DNA of 64,000 nucleotides from UBA10649 sp963793105 (GCA_963793105.1 CAWBZB010000005.1:1-64000), one strand, 5' to 3'; positions 44,536-53,846 are shown, numbered from the stretch's first letter. Numbers and translations: made by a program. Notes: a model not told the origin generated them from the letters alone.

Positions 44536-46425
44536 ATGGCGATGGACAACTCGTGGCAGGCCTACCGGTCGCTGACGCGGGACCGCTCGGTCTCCGATCG
44601 CAAGGTGAACCGCGCCCTCGTGCGCCGCATCCTGGGCTACGCGTCGAAGTACCGGACGCTGATCGTGTTCTTCCTCATCACGCTGGTCCTGGTCTCGCTG
44701 CTCAGCGTGGCCCAGCCGCTCATGATCCCCCGACTGGTGGATGACGGGATCAACGAGGGCAACTCCACCGTCGTCACGGTCATGGCGCTCATCATCGCCG
44801 GCCTGGCCATCCTCGACGCCGCGCTCGGGCTGGTCAGCCGCTGGTTCTCGTCCAGGATCGGAGAGGGCCTCATCTACGACCTGCGCACCGAGGTCTACGA
44901 CCACGTGCAGCGGCAGTCGGTCGCCTTCTTCACCCGGGCCCAGACCGGGGCGCTGATCTCGCGGCTCAACAGCGACGTCATCGGGGCCCAGCAGGCCTTC
45001 ACCTCCACGCTCGGCGGCGTGCTCGGGAACCTGATCTCGGTCACCATCGTCCTCACGGCGATGTTCGTCCTGTCCTGGCAGGTGACGGTCGTGTCGCTCG
45101 TCCTGGTTCCGCTGTTCCTCATCCCCGCGCGCTGGATGGGACGTCGACTGCAGGCGCTCACGCGGGAGCAGATGGGCCTGAATGCGGACATGAGCACCCA
45201 GATGACGGAGCGGTTCAACGTCGCCGGCGCGCTGCTCGTGAAGCTGTTCGGTCGGCCCGAGGATGAGGCGGCGGCCTTCTCCCACCGCGCCTCGCGCGTC
45301 CGGGACATCGGCGTCCGGATGGCGATGGCCAACCGATGGTTCTTCACCGGTCTGGCCCTGGTGGCCTCCCTGGCCACGGCGGTCGTGTACGGGCTCGGCG
45401 GGAACCTGGTCATCCGCGACGTTCTCACCATCGGCACACTGCTCGCCCTGGTCGGCCTGCTCGCGCAGCTGTACGGGCCGCTCACCGCACTCTCCAATGT
45501 GCGGGTGGACATCATGACGGCGCTGGTCAGCTTCGAGCGGGTGTTCGAGGTGCTCGACCTCCAGCCCATGGTCAAGGAGCGCGCAGACGCGCGGTCACTG
45601 CCGGACGGGCCGCTGTCGGTCGAGTTCGACGACGTCCGCTTCCGTTACCCCGCCGCCAGCGAGGTGTCCCTGGCCTCGCTCGAGTCCGTGGCGCGGGACG
45701 AGACGCGCGCGACCAGCAGCGAAGTGCTCAAGGGGATCAGCTTCCTCGTGCCGGAGGGCACCATCACCGCCCTGGTCGGTTCGTCGGGCGCCGGGAAGAC
45801 GACGACCACCGCGCTGCTCACTCGCTTGTACGACGTCACCGAGGGGAGCATCCGCATCGGCGGCACCGATGTCCGCGAGGCCACCCTCGACTCGTTGCGT
45901 GACGCGGTCGGCGTCGTCACCCAGGACTCGCACATGTTCCACGACACCATCCGCGCCAACCTGCTGTACGCGCGTCCCGACGCCACCGAGGGCCAGCTCC
46001 GCGACGCGTGCGCGGCAGCGCAGATCCTCGGACTGGTCGATCAGCTGCCAGAGGGCCTGGACACCGTGGTCGGGGATCGCGGGCATCGGCTCTCGGGCGG
46101 AGAGAAGCAGCGCATTGCCCTGGCCAGACTGCTGCTGAAGGAACCTCGCGTGGTGGTGCTGGACGAGGCGACGGCGCACCTCGACAGCGAGAGCGAGGCC
46201 GCCGTGCAGCGTGCACTCGACAACGCTCTCGAGGGACGTACGTCCGTCGTGATCGCCCATCGCCTCAGCACGGTCCGGCGCGCGGACCAGATCCTCGTCG
46301 TCGACGACGGCCGCGTCGTCGAGCGTGGGACCCACGACAGCCTGCTGGCCGCCGGCGGCGCCTACGCCGAGCTCTACCGTACGCAGTTCCGCGAGGATGC
46401 CGCCTCATCCGACCTCACGGTGTAG
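44536..46425 (+). CDS. ABC exporter, fused membrane and ATPase domains
   Basis: A 629-residue half-size ABC exporter of the MdlB/MsbA type. The N-terminal domain has six transmembrane helices (about 35-330). The nucleotide-binding domain has Walker A GSSGAGKTTT, signature LSGGEKQRIALARLLL, Walker B VVVLDEATAHLD and switch His in VIAHRLST. A short insertion of about 20 charged residues lies before the Walker A strand (about 375-395). It probably works as a homodimer; the substrate, lipid or drug, is unknown. Confidence 0.93.
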   Translation: MAMDNSWQAYRSLTRDRSVSDRKVNRALVRRILGYASKYRTLIVFFLITLVLVSLLSVAQPLMIPRLVDDGINEGNSTVVTVMALIIAGLAILDAALGLVSRWFSSRIGEGLIYDLRTEVYDHVQRQSVAFFTRAQTGALISRLNSDVIGAQQAFTSTLGGVLGNLISVTIVLTAMFVLSWQVTVVSLVLVPLFLIPARWMGRRLQALTREQMGLNADMSTQMTERFNVAGALLVKLFGRPEDEAAAFSHRASRVRDIGVRMAMANRWFFTGLALVASLATAVVYGLGGNLVIRDVLTIGTLLALVGLLAQLYGPLTALSNVRVDIMTALVSFERVFEVLDLQPMVKERADARSLPDGPLSVEFDDVRFRYPAASEVSLASLESVARDETRATSSEVLKGISFLVPEGTITALVGSSGAGKTTTTALLTRLYDVTEGSIRIGGTDVREATLDSLRDAVGVVTQDSHMFHDTIRANLLYARPDATEGQLRDACAAAQILGLVDQLPEGLDTVVGDRGHRLSGGEKQRIALARLLLKEPRVVVLDEATAHLDSESEAAVQRALDNALEGRTSVVIAHRLSTVRRADQILVVDDGRVVERGTHDSLLAAGGAYAELYRTQFREDAASSDLTV

Positions 46426-46445
46426 ACGGGGGCGTCTGCGGGGCA

Positions 46446-46451
46446 TAGCCT
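46446..46451 (+). promoter_or_regulatory. -10 element for the cupin gene
   Basis: TAGCCT lies 32 nt before the cupin start codon, with AGAGGAG as ribosome binding site at 46471-46477. No clear -35 is present. Confidence 0.4.
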
Positions 46452-46483
46452 CGACGGGCGGGGGTCTGAGAGAGGAGCCGCAC

Positions 46484-46837
46484 ATGGGCGGTCTTGAGCA
46501 GAAGTCCTTCAACAACGCCGACGAGGTCCGGTCACCGGACAAGACGACAGTCGAGGTGGTGCGCCTGACGGGAGCCACGCTCGGACGCTTCACGTTCCAG
46601 CCCGGCTGGAAGTGGTCCGAGTGCGTGAAGCCCAAGGTGGGAACGGACAGCTGCCAGACCCACCACATCGGCGCCGTCGTGTCCGGAAGCATGCACGTGG
46701 TCCTCAACGACGGTTCCACCATGGAGGTCACAGCCGGCGACACCTACGTCATCCCGCCCGGCCACGACGCGTGGAACACCGGCGACGAGCCTGTCGTCCT
46801 GTTCGAGTTCGAGAGCGCCGAGACGTACGCCACCTAG
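46484..46837 (+). CDS. Single-domain cupin protein
   Basis: A 117-residue cupin (small beta-barrel) protein. The two cupin motifs are visible as THHIGAVVSGSMHVVLNDG and GDTYVIPPGHDAWNTGDEP; metal ligands may include the paired His in the first motif and His in PPGHDAW. The ATG at 46484 has AGAGGAG 6 nt upstream. The substrate is unknown. It ends 13 nt from the convergent SDR gene. Confidence 0.85.
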   Translation: MGGLEQKSFNNADEVRSPDKTTVEVVRLTGATLGRFTFQPGWKWSECVKPKVGTDSCQTHHIGAVVSGSMHVVLNDGSTMEVTAGDTYVIPPGHDAWNTGDEPVVLFEFESAETYAT

Positions 46838-46850
46838 CGCGGTCGGGGAC

Positions 46851-47624
46851 TCACGAGGGATGGCGGGTGACGCCGCCGTCGATGCTCACCAGGCTTCCCG
46901 TGACATAGGAGGACGCCGGGCTGAGGACGAACGCCGCCACTCGGCCGAATTCCGCCGGCTCGCCGTATCGACGCAGCGGGATCCGGCCACTGGCGGCGAC
47001 ACGCGACGCTTCGGCGTCGCCAGTCGCCGCGTCCAGGGTGGCCACGCGATCGGTGGCGATCCGCCCGGGAAGCAGGCCGTTGACCCGGATGCCCAGTGGG
47101 CCGACCTCGTCGGAGAGATCCTTCACCAGCATCGCCAGTCCGGGGCGAAGGCCGTTGCTCGTCGTGAGCCCGGGGAACACCTCGACGGCGGACGTCGACA
47201 GGACCCACGCGAGGGAGCCCGTGCCTGCGCACCCAGCGGCACTGACTCCCTCGCATAGGGTCCGGGCCAGTCGCATCGAGCCGAGGAAGACCGACTCGAA
47301 CGCGTCCCTCCACTGTTCGTCCGTCGTGGTCAACGGGCTCCCCGCTGGCGGACCGCCGACGCTGATCAGGCCGCCGTCGAGCTGGCCGAACCGGTTCATG
47401 GCCAGTTCGACGGCGTCACGAGCCGTCTGCGGATCCGTGAGATCCGCTGCGAGCCCAGCGGCCGATGCGCCGAGCGCGGTCGTCGCGGTCTCCAGTTGTG
47501 CGGGTCCGCGGGCGATGAGCACCACGCGGGCACCTTCGTCGACGAGCACCCGTGCGGTCGCGAACCCGAGCCCCCTGCTGCCTCCCGACACGACATACAC
47601 ACGTCCGCTCAAGCCCAGGTCCAC
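46851..47624 (-). CDS. Short-chain dehydrogenase/reductase
   Basis: A 257-residue SDR with the NAD(P)-binding VVSGGSRGLGFATARVL near the N-terminus and the C-terminal SSYVTGSLVSIDGG. In the catalytic region a serine is present (WVLSTSAVEVFPG), but the usual Y-x3-K is replaced by TTSNGLRPGLAML, so the catalytic Tyr and Lys are absent at the normal place. The enzyme may therefore be atypical or inactive. The GTG at 47624 starts 1 nt after the SURF1 stop. Confidence 0.85.
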   Translation of the reverse strand: MDLGLSGRVYVVSGGSRGLGFATARVLVDEGARVVLIARGPAQLETATTALGASAAGLAADLTDPQTARDAVELAMNRFGQLDGGLISVGGPPAGSPLTTTDEQWRDAFESVFLGSMRLARTLCEGVSAAGCAGTGSLAWVLSTSAVEVFPGLTTSNGLRPGLAMLVKDLSDEVGPLGIRVNGLLPGRIATDRVATLDAATGDAEASRVAASGRIPLRRYGEPAEFGRVAAFVLSPASSYVTGSLVSIDGGVTRHPS

Positions 47625-47625
47625 G

Positions 47626-48395
47626 TCACGAGCTCCCCTCAGCGCCGGCTGCGGCGAGTGCCTGCGCGCTCGCCCGCTCCTCATCCTCGCGTGCCTCCCG
47701 CCGCAGGAAGAAGAACCATCCACTCACCGCGACGCCGGCGAAGAGCAGCCACTGGATCGCGTAGGAGATGTTGCGCCCCTCGTCGACCTCGGGGAGCGGC
47801 AGGACGACGAGGCCCTCCTGGCTCGGGCTCGGACGAGACGAGCTGCACGTAGGCGGGCAGAGCCGGCCCCGCAGCGGGCAGCAGCTCGAGAGCGGGAGCG
47901 GAGATCTGGCCCTCCGGCAGACCGGCATTGCCGTCGGCTGCCGCTTCCTCGAACAGCCGCAGCTGGCCGACCACCGTGACGCTGCCCTCGGGAGGAGCCG
48001 GGAAGTCCGGCGTCGACAGCGCGTCCTTGCCGGCGGGCAGCCACCCCCGGTTGATCCACACCAGGGAGTCGCCGGTCGTCCTCATGGCCGACATGAGCCA
48101 GAAGCCGTTGCGTGCGTCCAGCGGACGCTTGCGCACCCCGGCCTGCACACCGGGCGAGGTACTCGCCCCGGACGGAGACCGTTCGCCACTCGTCCTCGTC
48201 GAACATCCCCGGATCCACGGCGTCGAGGGGGACCGGTTCGGCGGCCAGGGCGGACTGCAGCATCACGCGTTCCCCGCGACGCTCCTCGGCCCGGGACCAC
48301 TGCCATTGGCTCAGGAGCCCGAACGCGATGATCGCTCCCACGACGACGGCGGTGAAGCCCAGCCAGCGACGCGTGCGTAGCAGCGGCCAGATCAC
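47626..48395 (-). CDS. SURF1-like oxidase assembly protein (two frameshifts)
   Basis: SURF1 proteins aid assembly of heme-copper oxidase. The pieces lie in three frames. The first is the N-terminal membrane segment LGFTAVVVGAIIAFGLLSQW up to VRGEYLA. The second contains VRKRPLDARNGFW and VWINRGWLP. The third has PLPEVDEGRNISYAIQWLLFA, the second membrane segment and the tail. Extra bases in G runs near 48152-48154 and 47825-47827 explain both breaks; corrected length is 255 residues. The GTG start has TAGGCT 6 nt upstream. CtaA and CtaB elsewhere in the window serve the same oxidase. Confidence 0.85.
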
Positions 48396-48401
48396 GGGGT
48401 C

Positions 48402-48407
48402 AGCCTA
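48402..48407 (-). promoter_or_regulatory. -10 element of a leaderless SURF1 promoter
   Basis: TAGGCT on the minus strand precedes GACCCC and the GTG start, the same spacing and spacer sequence as at uvrC. Confidence 0.6.
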
Positions 48408-48424
48408 CGTCGACTGCGCACGGG

Positions 48425-48754
48425 TCAGGAGACGTGCGCCCGCTCGTCGTCCTCGCCGATCGCGGTCCCGGACGAGGGAATCGCCGGACGAGTCTGCGGC
48501 GCAACACCGACCTCACCGGGTTCGTCGTTCTCCCGGCCTGCGTTCGCAGCGACCACGGAGAGATACGGCAGCACCACGGCTCCGGCGATGAGGACCCATC
48601 GGGGCCAGCCGGGCACGAAGATGGCGGCGATGACGCACGCCGTCCGGATGCCCATCGAGATGAGATACCTACGCGTGCGACCGGCCTGCTCGACGCTGAG
48701 TCCACGCTGGGCGTCCGTGATCGTGAAGACCTCAACGGGATCACCCTTCGCCAT
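48425..48754 (-). CDS. DUF3099 membrane protein
   Basis: A 109-residue protein with an N-terminal FTITDAQRGLSVEQAGRTRRYL segment and two adjacent hydrophobic stretches (about 36-72), which matches the actinobacterial DUF3099 family. The function is unknown. The ATG at 48754 has TACCGT 6 nt upstream. It diverges from the dodecin gene. Confidence 0.85.
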   Translation of the reverse strand: MAKGDPVEVFTITDAQRGLSVEQAGRTRRYLISMGIRTACVIAAIFVPGWPRWVLIAGAVVLPYLSVVAANAGRENDEPGEVGVAPQTRPAIPSSGTAIGEDDERAHVS

Positions 48755-48760
48755 GCCACC

Positions 48761-48766
48761 ACGGTA
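48761..48766 (-). promoter_or_regulatory. -10 element of a leaderless DUF3099 promoter
   Basis: TACCGT on the minus strand is followed by GGTGGC and the ATG start. Confidence 0.55.
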
Positions 48767-48822
48767 GGCCAAGATGGGGCAGTGCGCTTGCCCGGATCCC
48801 CCCGGGGCGTGGAGGAGGAATC

Positions 48823-49035
48823 GTGGCTGAACGGACGTACTCGCTCACGGAGGTCGTCGGGACGTCGAAGGTGGGTGTCGATGAGGCGATCCGCAACGGG
48901 GTGCGTCGGGTGTCGAAGTCAGTCGACCACCTCGACTGGTTCGAGGTCACCCAGGTACGCGGCTACATCAGGGACGGGAACGTGGACCATTTTCAGGTGA
49001 CCATGAAGGTCGGGGCCCGACTCGAGGACGCCTGA
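48823..49035 (+). CDS. Dodecin
   Basis: Dodecin is a small flavin- (or CoA-) binding protein that forms hollow dodecamers and stores flavin. The 70-residue product has the family segments VGTSKVGVDEAI and the flavin-binding tryptophan in DWFEVTQVRG, and ends FQVTMKVGARLED. The GTG start has GGAGGAGGA upstream. A membrane protein gene follows 2 nt later. Confidence 0.93.
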   Translation: MAERTYSLTEVVGTSKVGVDEAIRNGVRRVSKSVDHLDWFEVTQVRGYIRDGNVDHFQVTMKVGARLEDA

Positions 49036-49037
49036 GC

Positions 49038-49697
49038 GTGAGCGAGGCGGCGCCGCCGCTCGAGGCCAGTCGGTCGCGAGCCGTCGATCGGCTCATCAAC
49101 TTCAGCGATGCGGTGGTCGCCGTGGCCATCACGGTCCTGGTCCTCCCGCTGGTGGACATCGCGTCTCCGGGGCCGGACGAGACGGTCTGGACCGTCCTCG
49201 GGGACCACGCCGGGCAGATCTTCGCCTTCCTGTTCACCTTCTACGTCGTCGCCATCATGTGGCAGGCGCACAACCGGATCCTCAACGTGATCCGCGACTA
49301 CGACGCTGCCACGTTCTGGCTCAACACCACGTGGCTCGTGGCGATCGTCCTCCTTCCGTGGCTCAGCAGCATGTACGGGGAGGCTCAGTCGTCCACGGAC
49401 GCGAGAGGTGCCAGCGGCGTGGGCCTGCTGTACTGGTCGGTGCTCGCGGTCATCAGCATGCTGGGGTCATCGATCGCCTGGCATCTTCGACGCGCGCCGG
49501 CCCTGCTCATGGCCGGGGTGGGCGCCGACGATCGCGCGAGCAGGATGACGGTCCTGCGCGGACCGGTCTTCGCGGGCTACTTCCTGTTCATCGGCCTGAT
49601 GTTCGAGGTCGCCCCGGACGTGGCCGACTGGCTGCCCCTCGGCATCATCCCGCTCAGCATCTGGCTGCGCCCTGGTCGACGGCAGCCGGCCGACTGA
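49038..49697 (+). CDS. TMEM175-family potassium channel
   Basis: A 219-residue membrane protein with six hydrophobic segments. The first helix holds the family motif RLINFSDAVVAVAITVLVL (residues about 18-36), with the FSD triplet typical of bacterial TMEM175 K+ channels. Another conserved region is FYVVAIMWQAHNRI. The GTG start lies 2 nt after the dodecin stop. The adjacent six-helix channel elsewhere in the window is decayed, so this may be the local K+ channel still intact. Confidence 0.88.
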   Translation: MSEAAPPLEASRSRAVDRLINFSDAVVAVAITVLVLPLVDIASPGPDETVWTVLGDHAGQIFAFLFTFYVVAIMWQAHNRILNVIRDYDAATFWLNTTWLVAIVLLPWLSSMYGEAQSSTDARGASGVGLLYWSVLAVISMLGSSIAWHLRRAPALLMAGVGADDRASRMTVLRGPVFAGYFLFIGLMFEVAPDVADWLPLGIIPLSIWLRPGRRQPAD

Positions 49698-49741
49698 ACA
49701 CCAGCGTCACCGCCCACCCGTTCCACCGAGAAGGAGGACAC

Positions 49742-50440
49742 ATGTCCGAAGTCGCCCTGGTCACCGGAGGCAACCGCGGAATAGGACTGGCAACCGCCGT
49801 GCGCCTGCGCGAGAGTGGCCACACCGTGGTGGTCGGATCTCGCTCGGGGACAGCGCCGGAAGGGCTGTCCGCGGTCGCCCTGGACGTCTCGTCGCCGGAC
49901 TCGATCGTCTCCGCCTTCGACCAGATCGAGGAGCAGTTCGGGCCGGTGTCCGTCCTCGTCGCGAACGCCGGGATCACGCGGGACACCCTCCTGATGCGGA
50001 TGACGGACGAGGACATTGACGAGGTCCTCCAGACGAACCTCGCGGGGAGCATCAGGCTGGCGCGCCGAGCCATGAAGGGCATGCTGCGGGCCAGGTCCGG
50101 TCGCGTGATCTTCGTGTCGTCGGTGGTGTGGGCACTGGGGTCCGCGGGACAGGTGAACTACGCCGCGTCGAAGGCCGGACTCGTGGGTGCAGCCCGATCG
50201 CTCGCCCGAGAGGTGGGCTCGCGCGGCATCACGGTCAACGTCATCGCGCCGGGTTTCGTGGAGACCGACATGACAGCGGAACTCGACGACGAGCGGAGGG
50301 CGGCGATCCTCTCCGGCATCCCGCTTGCTCGCTATGCTCAACCGGCCGAGATCGCGGACACGGTGCAGTTCCTCGTCACGGCGTCGTACATCACCGGTGC
50401 GGTGATTCCGGTGGACGGCGGTCTGGGCATGGGCCACTGA
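49742..50440 (+). CDS. fabG: 3-oxoacyl-ACP reductase FabG (MabA-like)
   Basis: FabG reduces 3-oxoacyl-ACP in fatty-acid elongation. The 232-residue SDR has LVTGGNRGIGLA, NAGITRD, the catalytic Ser in FVSSVV, the Y-x3-K in NYAASKAG, and the C-terminal GAVIPVDGGLGMGH. The ATG at 49742 has AAGGAGGA upstream. It precedes fabI by 29 nt, as mabA precedes inhA in mycobacteria. Confidence 0.95.
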   Translation: MSEVALVTGGNRGIGLATAVRLRESGHTVVVGSRSGTAPEGLSAVALDVSSPDSIVSAFDQIEEQFGPVSVLVANAGITRDTLLMRMTDEDIDEVLQTNLAGSIRLARRAMKGMLRARSGRVIFVSSVVWALGSAGQVNYAASKAGLVGAARSLAREVGSRGITVNVIAPGFVETDMTAELDDERRAAILSGIPLARYAQPAEIADTVQFLVTASYITGAVIPVDGGLGMGH

Positions 50441-50469
50441 TCGGCACCATCTGAGGAGAGGAGCCTGTC

Positions 50470-51237
50470 ATGGGCCTGCTGGACGGCAAGCGGATTCTGG
50501 TCACGGGGGTGCTGACCGATCAGTCGATCGCCTTTCACGTCGCGCGGCTCGCCCAGGAGCAGGGGGCCACGGTCATCCTCACGTCCTTCGGCCGCACCAT
50601 GGGCCTCACCCGCAGGTCCTCGGGACGGCTTCCCCAGGCGGCCCCGATCGTGGAGCTGGACGTCACCAGCGAGGACGACCTCGCGGCACTGGCCTCTCGT
50701 GTGGGCGAGCATGCCGACGGTCTCGACGGCGTCCTGCACTCGATCGGCTTCGCCCCCGAGGCGGCCCTGGGCGGCAACTTCCTGCACACCCCATGGGCTG
50801 ATGTGAGCACCGCGGTCCAGGTGTCCGCCTACTCGCTCAAGGCGCTCGCCGTCGCCGCGCAGCCCCTCATGGGCCACGGTGGATCGATCGTCGGGCTCGA
50901 CTTCGATGCGACTGTCGCGTGGCCGAAATACGACTGGATGGGCGTGGCCAAGGCCGCCTTCGAGAGCACCGCTCGCTACCTCGCGCGAGACCTCGGGCCG
51001 TCCGGGATACGCGTCAACCTGGTGGCGGCCGGCCCGATCCGGACGGTGGCGGCGAAGAGCATCCCTGGATTCGACGAGTTCGACGCGGTGTGGTCGACTC
51101 GGGCTCCGCTCACCTGGGATCTCGACGACCCGGTGCCGGCGGCCCAGGCGTGCGTCGCCCTGATGTCGGACTGGTTCCCGGCGACGACGGGCGAGATCGT
51201 CCACGTCGATGGGGGAGTGCACTCCCAGGGCGCCTGA
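50470..51237 (+). CDS. fabI: Enoyl-ACP reductase FabI (InhA-like)
   Basis: FabI reduces the enoyl-ACP double bond with NADH. The 255-residue protein has the long NAD-binding start GKRILVTGVLTDQSIAF, HSIGFAP, the catalytic Y-x6-K in YDWMGVAK (about residue 157) and GPIRTVAAKSIPGF. This is the InhA type targeted by isoniazid and triclosan. It follows fabG in the same direction. Confidence 0.95.
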   Translation: MGLLDGKRILVTGVLTDQSIAFHVARLAQEQGATVILTSFGRTMGLTRRSSGRLPQAAPIVELDVTSEDDLAALASRVGEHADGLDGVLHSIGFAPEAALGGNFLHTPWADVSTAVQVSAYSLKALAVAAQPLMGHGGSIVGLDFDATVAWPKYDWMGVAKAAFESTARYLARDLGPSGIRVNLVAAGPIRTVAAKSIPGFDEFDAVWSTRAPLTWDLDDPVPAAQACVALMSDWFPATTGEIVHVDGGVHSQGA

Positions 51238-51252
51238 GGCAGGTACCGCGCG

Positions 51253-51781
51253 ATGACCCACACCCTCATCCTCGTACGGCACGCCAAGAGCGACTACCCG
51301 GCGGGCGTGCCCGACCATGACCGCCCGCTGAACACTCGCGGCATGCGCGACGCCCCCAGGATCGGGGCCTGGCTCGCGGCCCGCCACGACCCGAACCAGA
51401 CCGGGGTCACCTGCGTCCTGGTGTCCTCGGCTCGACGGGCCCAGTTGACGTGGCTGCTCGCCAGCGGCGCCATGGGCGCGGCCACGTCGCGCTGGATCGA
51501 CCACGAGGAGCCCCGGATCTACGAGTCCGACTCACGGGTCCTGGCGCACGTCATCGGCGAGCTGCGGGAGACCTGCCAGTCGGCGGTCCTCGTCGGCCAC
51601 AACCCCGGGCTGGACGACCTGGTCGCGGATCTCGTCGATCCGGCGGAACTCGCGGAGTCGCCGTTCCTCGGGCTTCAAGACGAGCACCGTCACCGTGCTG
51701 GAGACCGAGGAGGAGTGGCCCGTCGCCGTCTCCGTGCCGGGAGCCTTCCACGTCGTGGACTACCACGTGGCGCGGGGCTGA
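51253..51781 (+). CDS. SixA-type histidine phosphatase (frameshift)
   Basis: A histidine phosphatase with the RHAKSDYP motif (catalytic His) at the N-terminus, LVSSARRAQLTW and VLVGHNPGLDDL (second His). The frame is lost after DPAELAESP and resumes in another frame at FKTSTVTVLETEEEWPV to the stop at 51779. One extra base in the G run at 51670-51672 accounts for it; corrected length is 175 residues. It ends directly against the convergent serB gene. Confidence 0.85.
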
Positions 51782-53006
51782 TCAGCTGATCGGCGGCGCC
51801 GGGGTCTCGAGTCCCTCACGCGCGTCGGCCGACTCGATCTCCTCGCGGGTGACGCCGATCAGGTAGAGGACCGAGTCGAGGTACGGCACGCTCACGGCGG
51901 TGTCGGCCGCGTCACGGGCGGCGGCCTTGGCGTTGAAGGCGATCCCCAGGCCCGCGGCCTCAAGCATGTCGATGTCATTGGCCCCGTCCCCGATCGCGAT
52001 CGTGCGACGGGTCGGGATCGCATACTGTCGCGCGAACGCCTCGAGGGCGGCGCGCTTGCCCAGCCGGTCGATGACCGGGCCGACCAACTGCCCGGTGAGG
52101 AGACCGTCCGCGACCTCCAGCGTGTTCGCCCGTACGTCGGTCACGCCCAGCTCGGCCGCGATCGGCGCGATGACCCTCGGTGAAGCCGCCCGACACGAGC
52201 GCGATCCGGTAGCCGAGGCGGCTGAGGGTCCGGCACAGGGTTCGGGCGCCCGGCGTGAGCGTGATGCGCTCGCGCACCCGAGCCAGTGCCTCGACCGGGG
52301 TGCCCGCCAGGAGCGCGGCACGTGCCCGGAGCGACTGCTCGAAGTCGAGCTCCCCGGCCATGGCCCGTTCGGTGATCGCAGCCACCTCGGGGAGCACTCC
52401 GGCCTCCTCGGCCAGCAGGTCGATCACCTCGTCCTGGATGAACGTCGAGTCGACGTCCATCACGACGAGGTACTGACCGCGCCGGTCCAGGCCGGCCTCC
52501 TGCACCGCGATGTCCGCAGAATGGCGCGCGGCCACCTGGGCGAGTGGACGCCTCAGCTCGTCGACCGACACCCCCGATCCCTGGAACTCGATGGCGGTCA
52601 CCGGGTAGGACGCGATGCGGCGGATGCGGTCGATGTTGCCACCTCGGTCGGCGATCTCGCCGGCCGCGTCCGCGATCGCGTCCGGCTCGAGTGGCGCGCC
52701 CATCATGGTGACGTGGATGCGGTTGCGCCGTCGCTCGTCGTCCTCGGCAGCACCCGGGACGGTCTCGACGTCCATCTGCAGGTCCTCGGCCGCCCGTTGC
52801 ACATCGGAGCGCACGCCCGTCATCACGTCTTCGCTGCCGGTGACCTCGACCAGGACGGCGAGAACGAGTCGTCCACGCACGACGAGCTGCTCGACGTCGA
52901 GCACGGAGACCGGGTGCTCCGCCAGCGTTCCGAACAGGCGTCGAGTGACCCCCGGTCGGTCGTTGCCCGAGAGGGTGATGAGCAGGGTGCGTCTCTGGCG
53001 GTCCAT
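51782..53006 (-). CDS. serB: Phosphoserine phosphatase SerB with ACT domains (frameshift)
   Basis: SerB removes phosphate from phosphoserine in serine synthesis. The N-terminal half has two ACT-like domains (about 5-75 and 95-165). The HAD domain then begins with VMDVDSTFIQDEV (nucleophile and acid/base Asp) and includes ALVSGGFT. Here the frame breaks and resumes at RVIAPIAAELGV, followed by GDGANDIDML. One extra base in the C run 52174-52176 restores a 407-residue protein. ACT-containing SerB is the usual actinobacterial form. Confidence 0.88.
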
Positions 53007-53015
53007 GTCGGGCCA

Positions 53016-53021
53016 ACGCTA
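53016..53021 (-). promoter_or_regulatory. -10 element for serB
   Basis: TAGCGT on the minus strand lies 9 nt before the ATG, giving a leader of at most a few bases. Confidence 0.4.
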
Positions 53022-53046
53022 GTGCGCCGCCGTGGGCACGAACGCC

Positions 53047-53052
53047 TAGGGT
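53047..53052 (+). promoter_or_regulatory. -10 element of a leaderless ABC ATPase promoter
   Basis: TAGGGT is followed by TGCCCC and the GTG at 53059, a 6-nt spacing. It is divergent from the serB promoter. Confidence 0.6.
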
Positions 53053-53058
53053 TGCCCC

Positions 53059-53844
53059 GTGGCGACGGTGGTCCGCATGGCGGGAGTGGGGGTGCGCCGC
53101 GGAGTCACGTCCCTGCTGGCGGATGTCGAGCTCGTGGTGCGCGAGGGCGAGCGCTGGGTCGTGATGGGACCGAACGGCGCCGGCAAGACCACCCTGCTCC
53201 TGCTCGCCTCCGGCCGGATGTTCCCGACGACCGGTGAGGTGGAGCTGCTCGAGGAGACCATGGGCGCGGTCGACCTCGCCGAGCTCAAGCCCCGCATCGG
53301 CTGGGCGTCCAGCGCCATGTTCGGTGACATCCCTGCGGGTGAGGCCGTCGCCGATGTCGTCATGACCGGAGCCTGGGCCGTCTCCGGACGCTGGCGTGAG
53401 GAGTACGACGACGGGGATCGCATGCGGGCGGCCGGACTGCTCGCCCAGTGGGGCATGGACCATCTGGCCCGGCGAACGTTCGGCACGCTGTCGGAGGGGG
53501 AGCGGAAGCGGGCCCTCATCGCCCGCGCCCTCATGAGCGATCCCGAGCTGCTGCTGCTGGACGAGCCCGGCGCCGGACTGGATCTGGGCGGTCGTGAGGA
53601 CCTCGTCGAGCGGATGGGGTCGTTGGCGGCCGATCCGCAGGCCCCCACACAGATCGTCGTGACGCATCATGTGGAGGAGATACCGACGGGCTTCACCCAC
53701 CTGCTGCTGCTCCGCGGTGGTCGAACGGTGGCGTCGGGCGAACTCTCCACGACGATGACGGACGCGAACCTGAGCGAGGCCTTCGGCATGGGGATCGCGG
53801 TGCTCCACGACGGGGGCCGCTGGTTCGCGCGCCGCGCGGGTTGA
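53059..53844 (+). CDS. Stand-alone ABC ATPase
   Basis: A 261-residue ABC ATPase with Walker A GPNGAGKTTL, Walker B LLLLDEPGAGLD and switch His in VTHHVEE. The signature is LSEGERKRALIARAL, with Glu in place of the first signature Gly, as in ModF/PhrA-like ATPases. No permease with an ABC fold is adjacent; the next gene is a TSUP permease, which does not use an ABC ATPase. The role is unknown. Confidence 0.88.
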   Translation: MATVVRMAGVGVRRGVTSLLADVELVVREGERWVVMGPNGAGKTTLLLLASGRMFPTTGEVELLEETMGAVDLAELKPRIGWASSAMFGDIPAGEAVADVVMTGAWAVSGRWREEYDDGDRMRAAGLLAQWGMDHLARRTFGTLSEGERKRALIARALMSDPELLLLDEPGAGLDLGGREDLVERMGSLAADPQAPTQIVVTHHVEEIPTGFTHLLLLRGGRTVASGELSTTMTDANLSEAFGMGIAVLHDGGRWFARRAG

Positions 53845-53846
53845 CC

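Noticed and set aside
51780..51791. 12-bp palindrome GATCAGCTGATC as a bidirectional terminator or operator
   Set aside because: It lies across the two convergent stop codons, is short and has no T run; it may simply result from the adjoining TGA/TCA stops.
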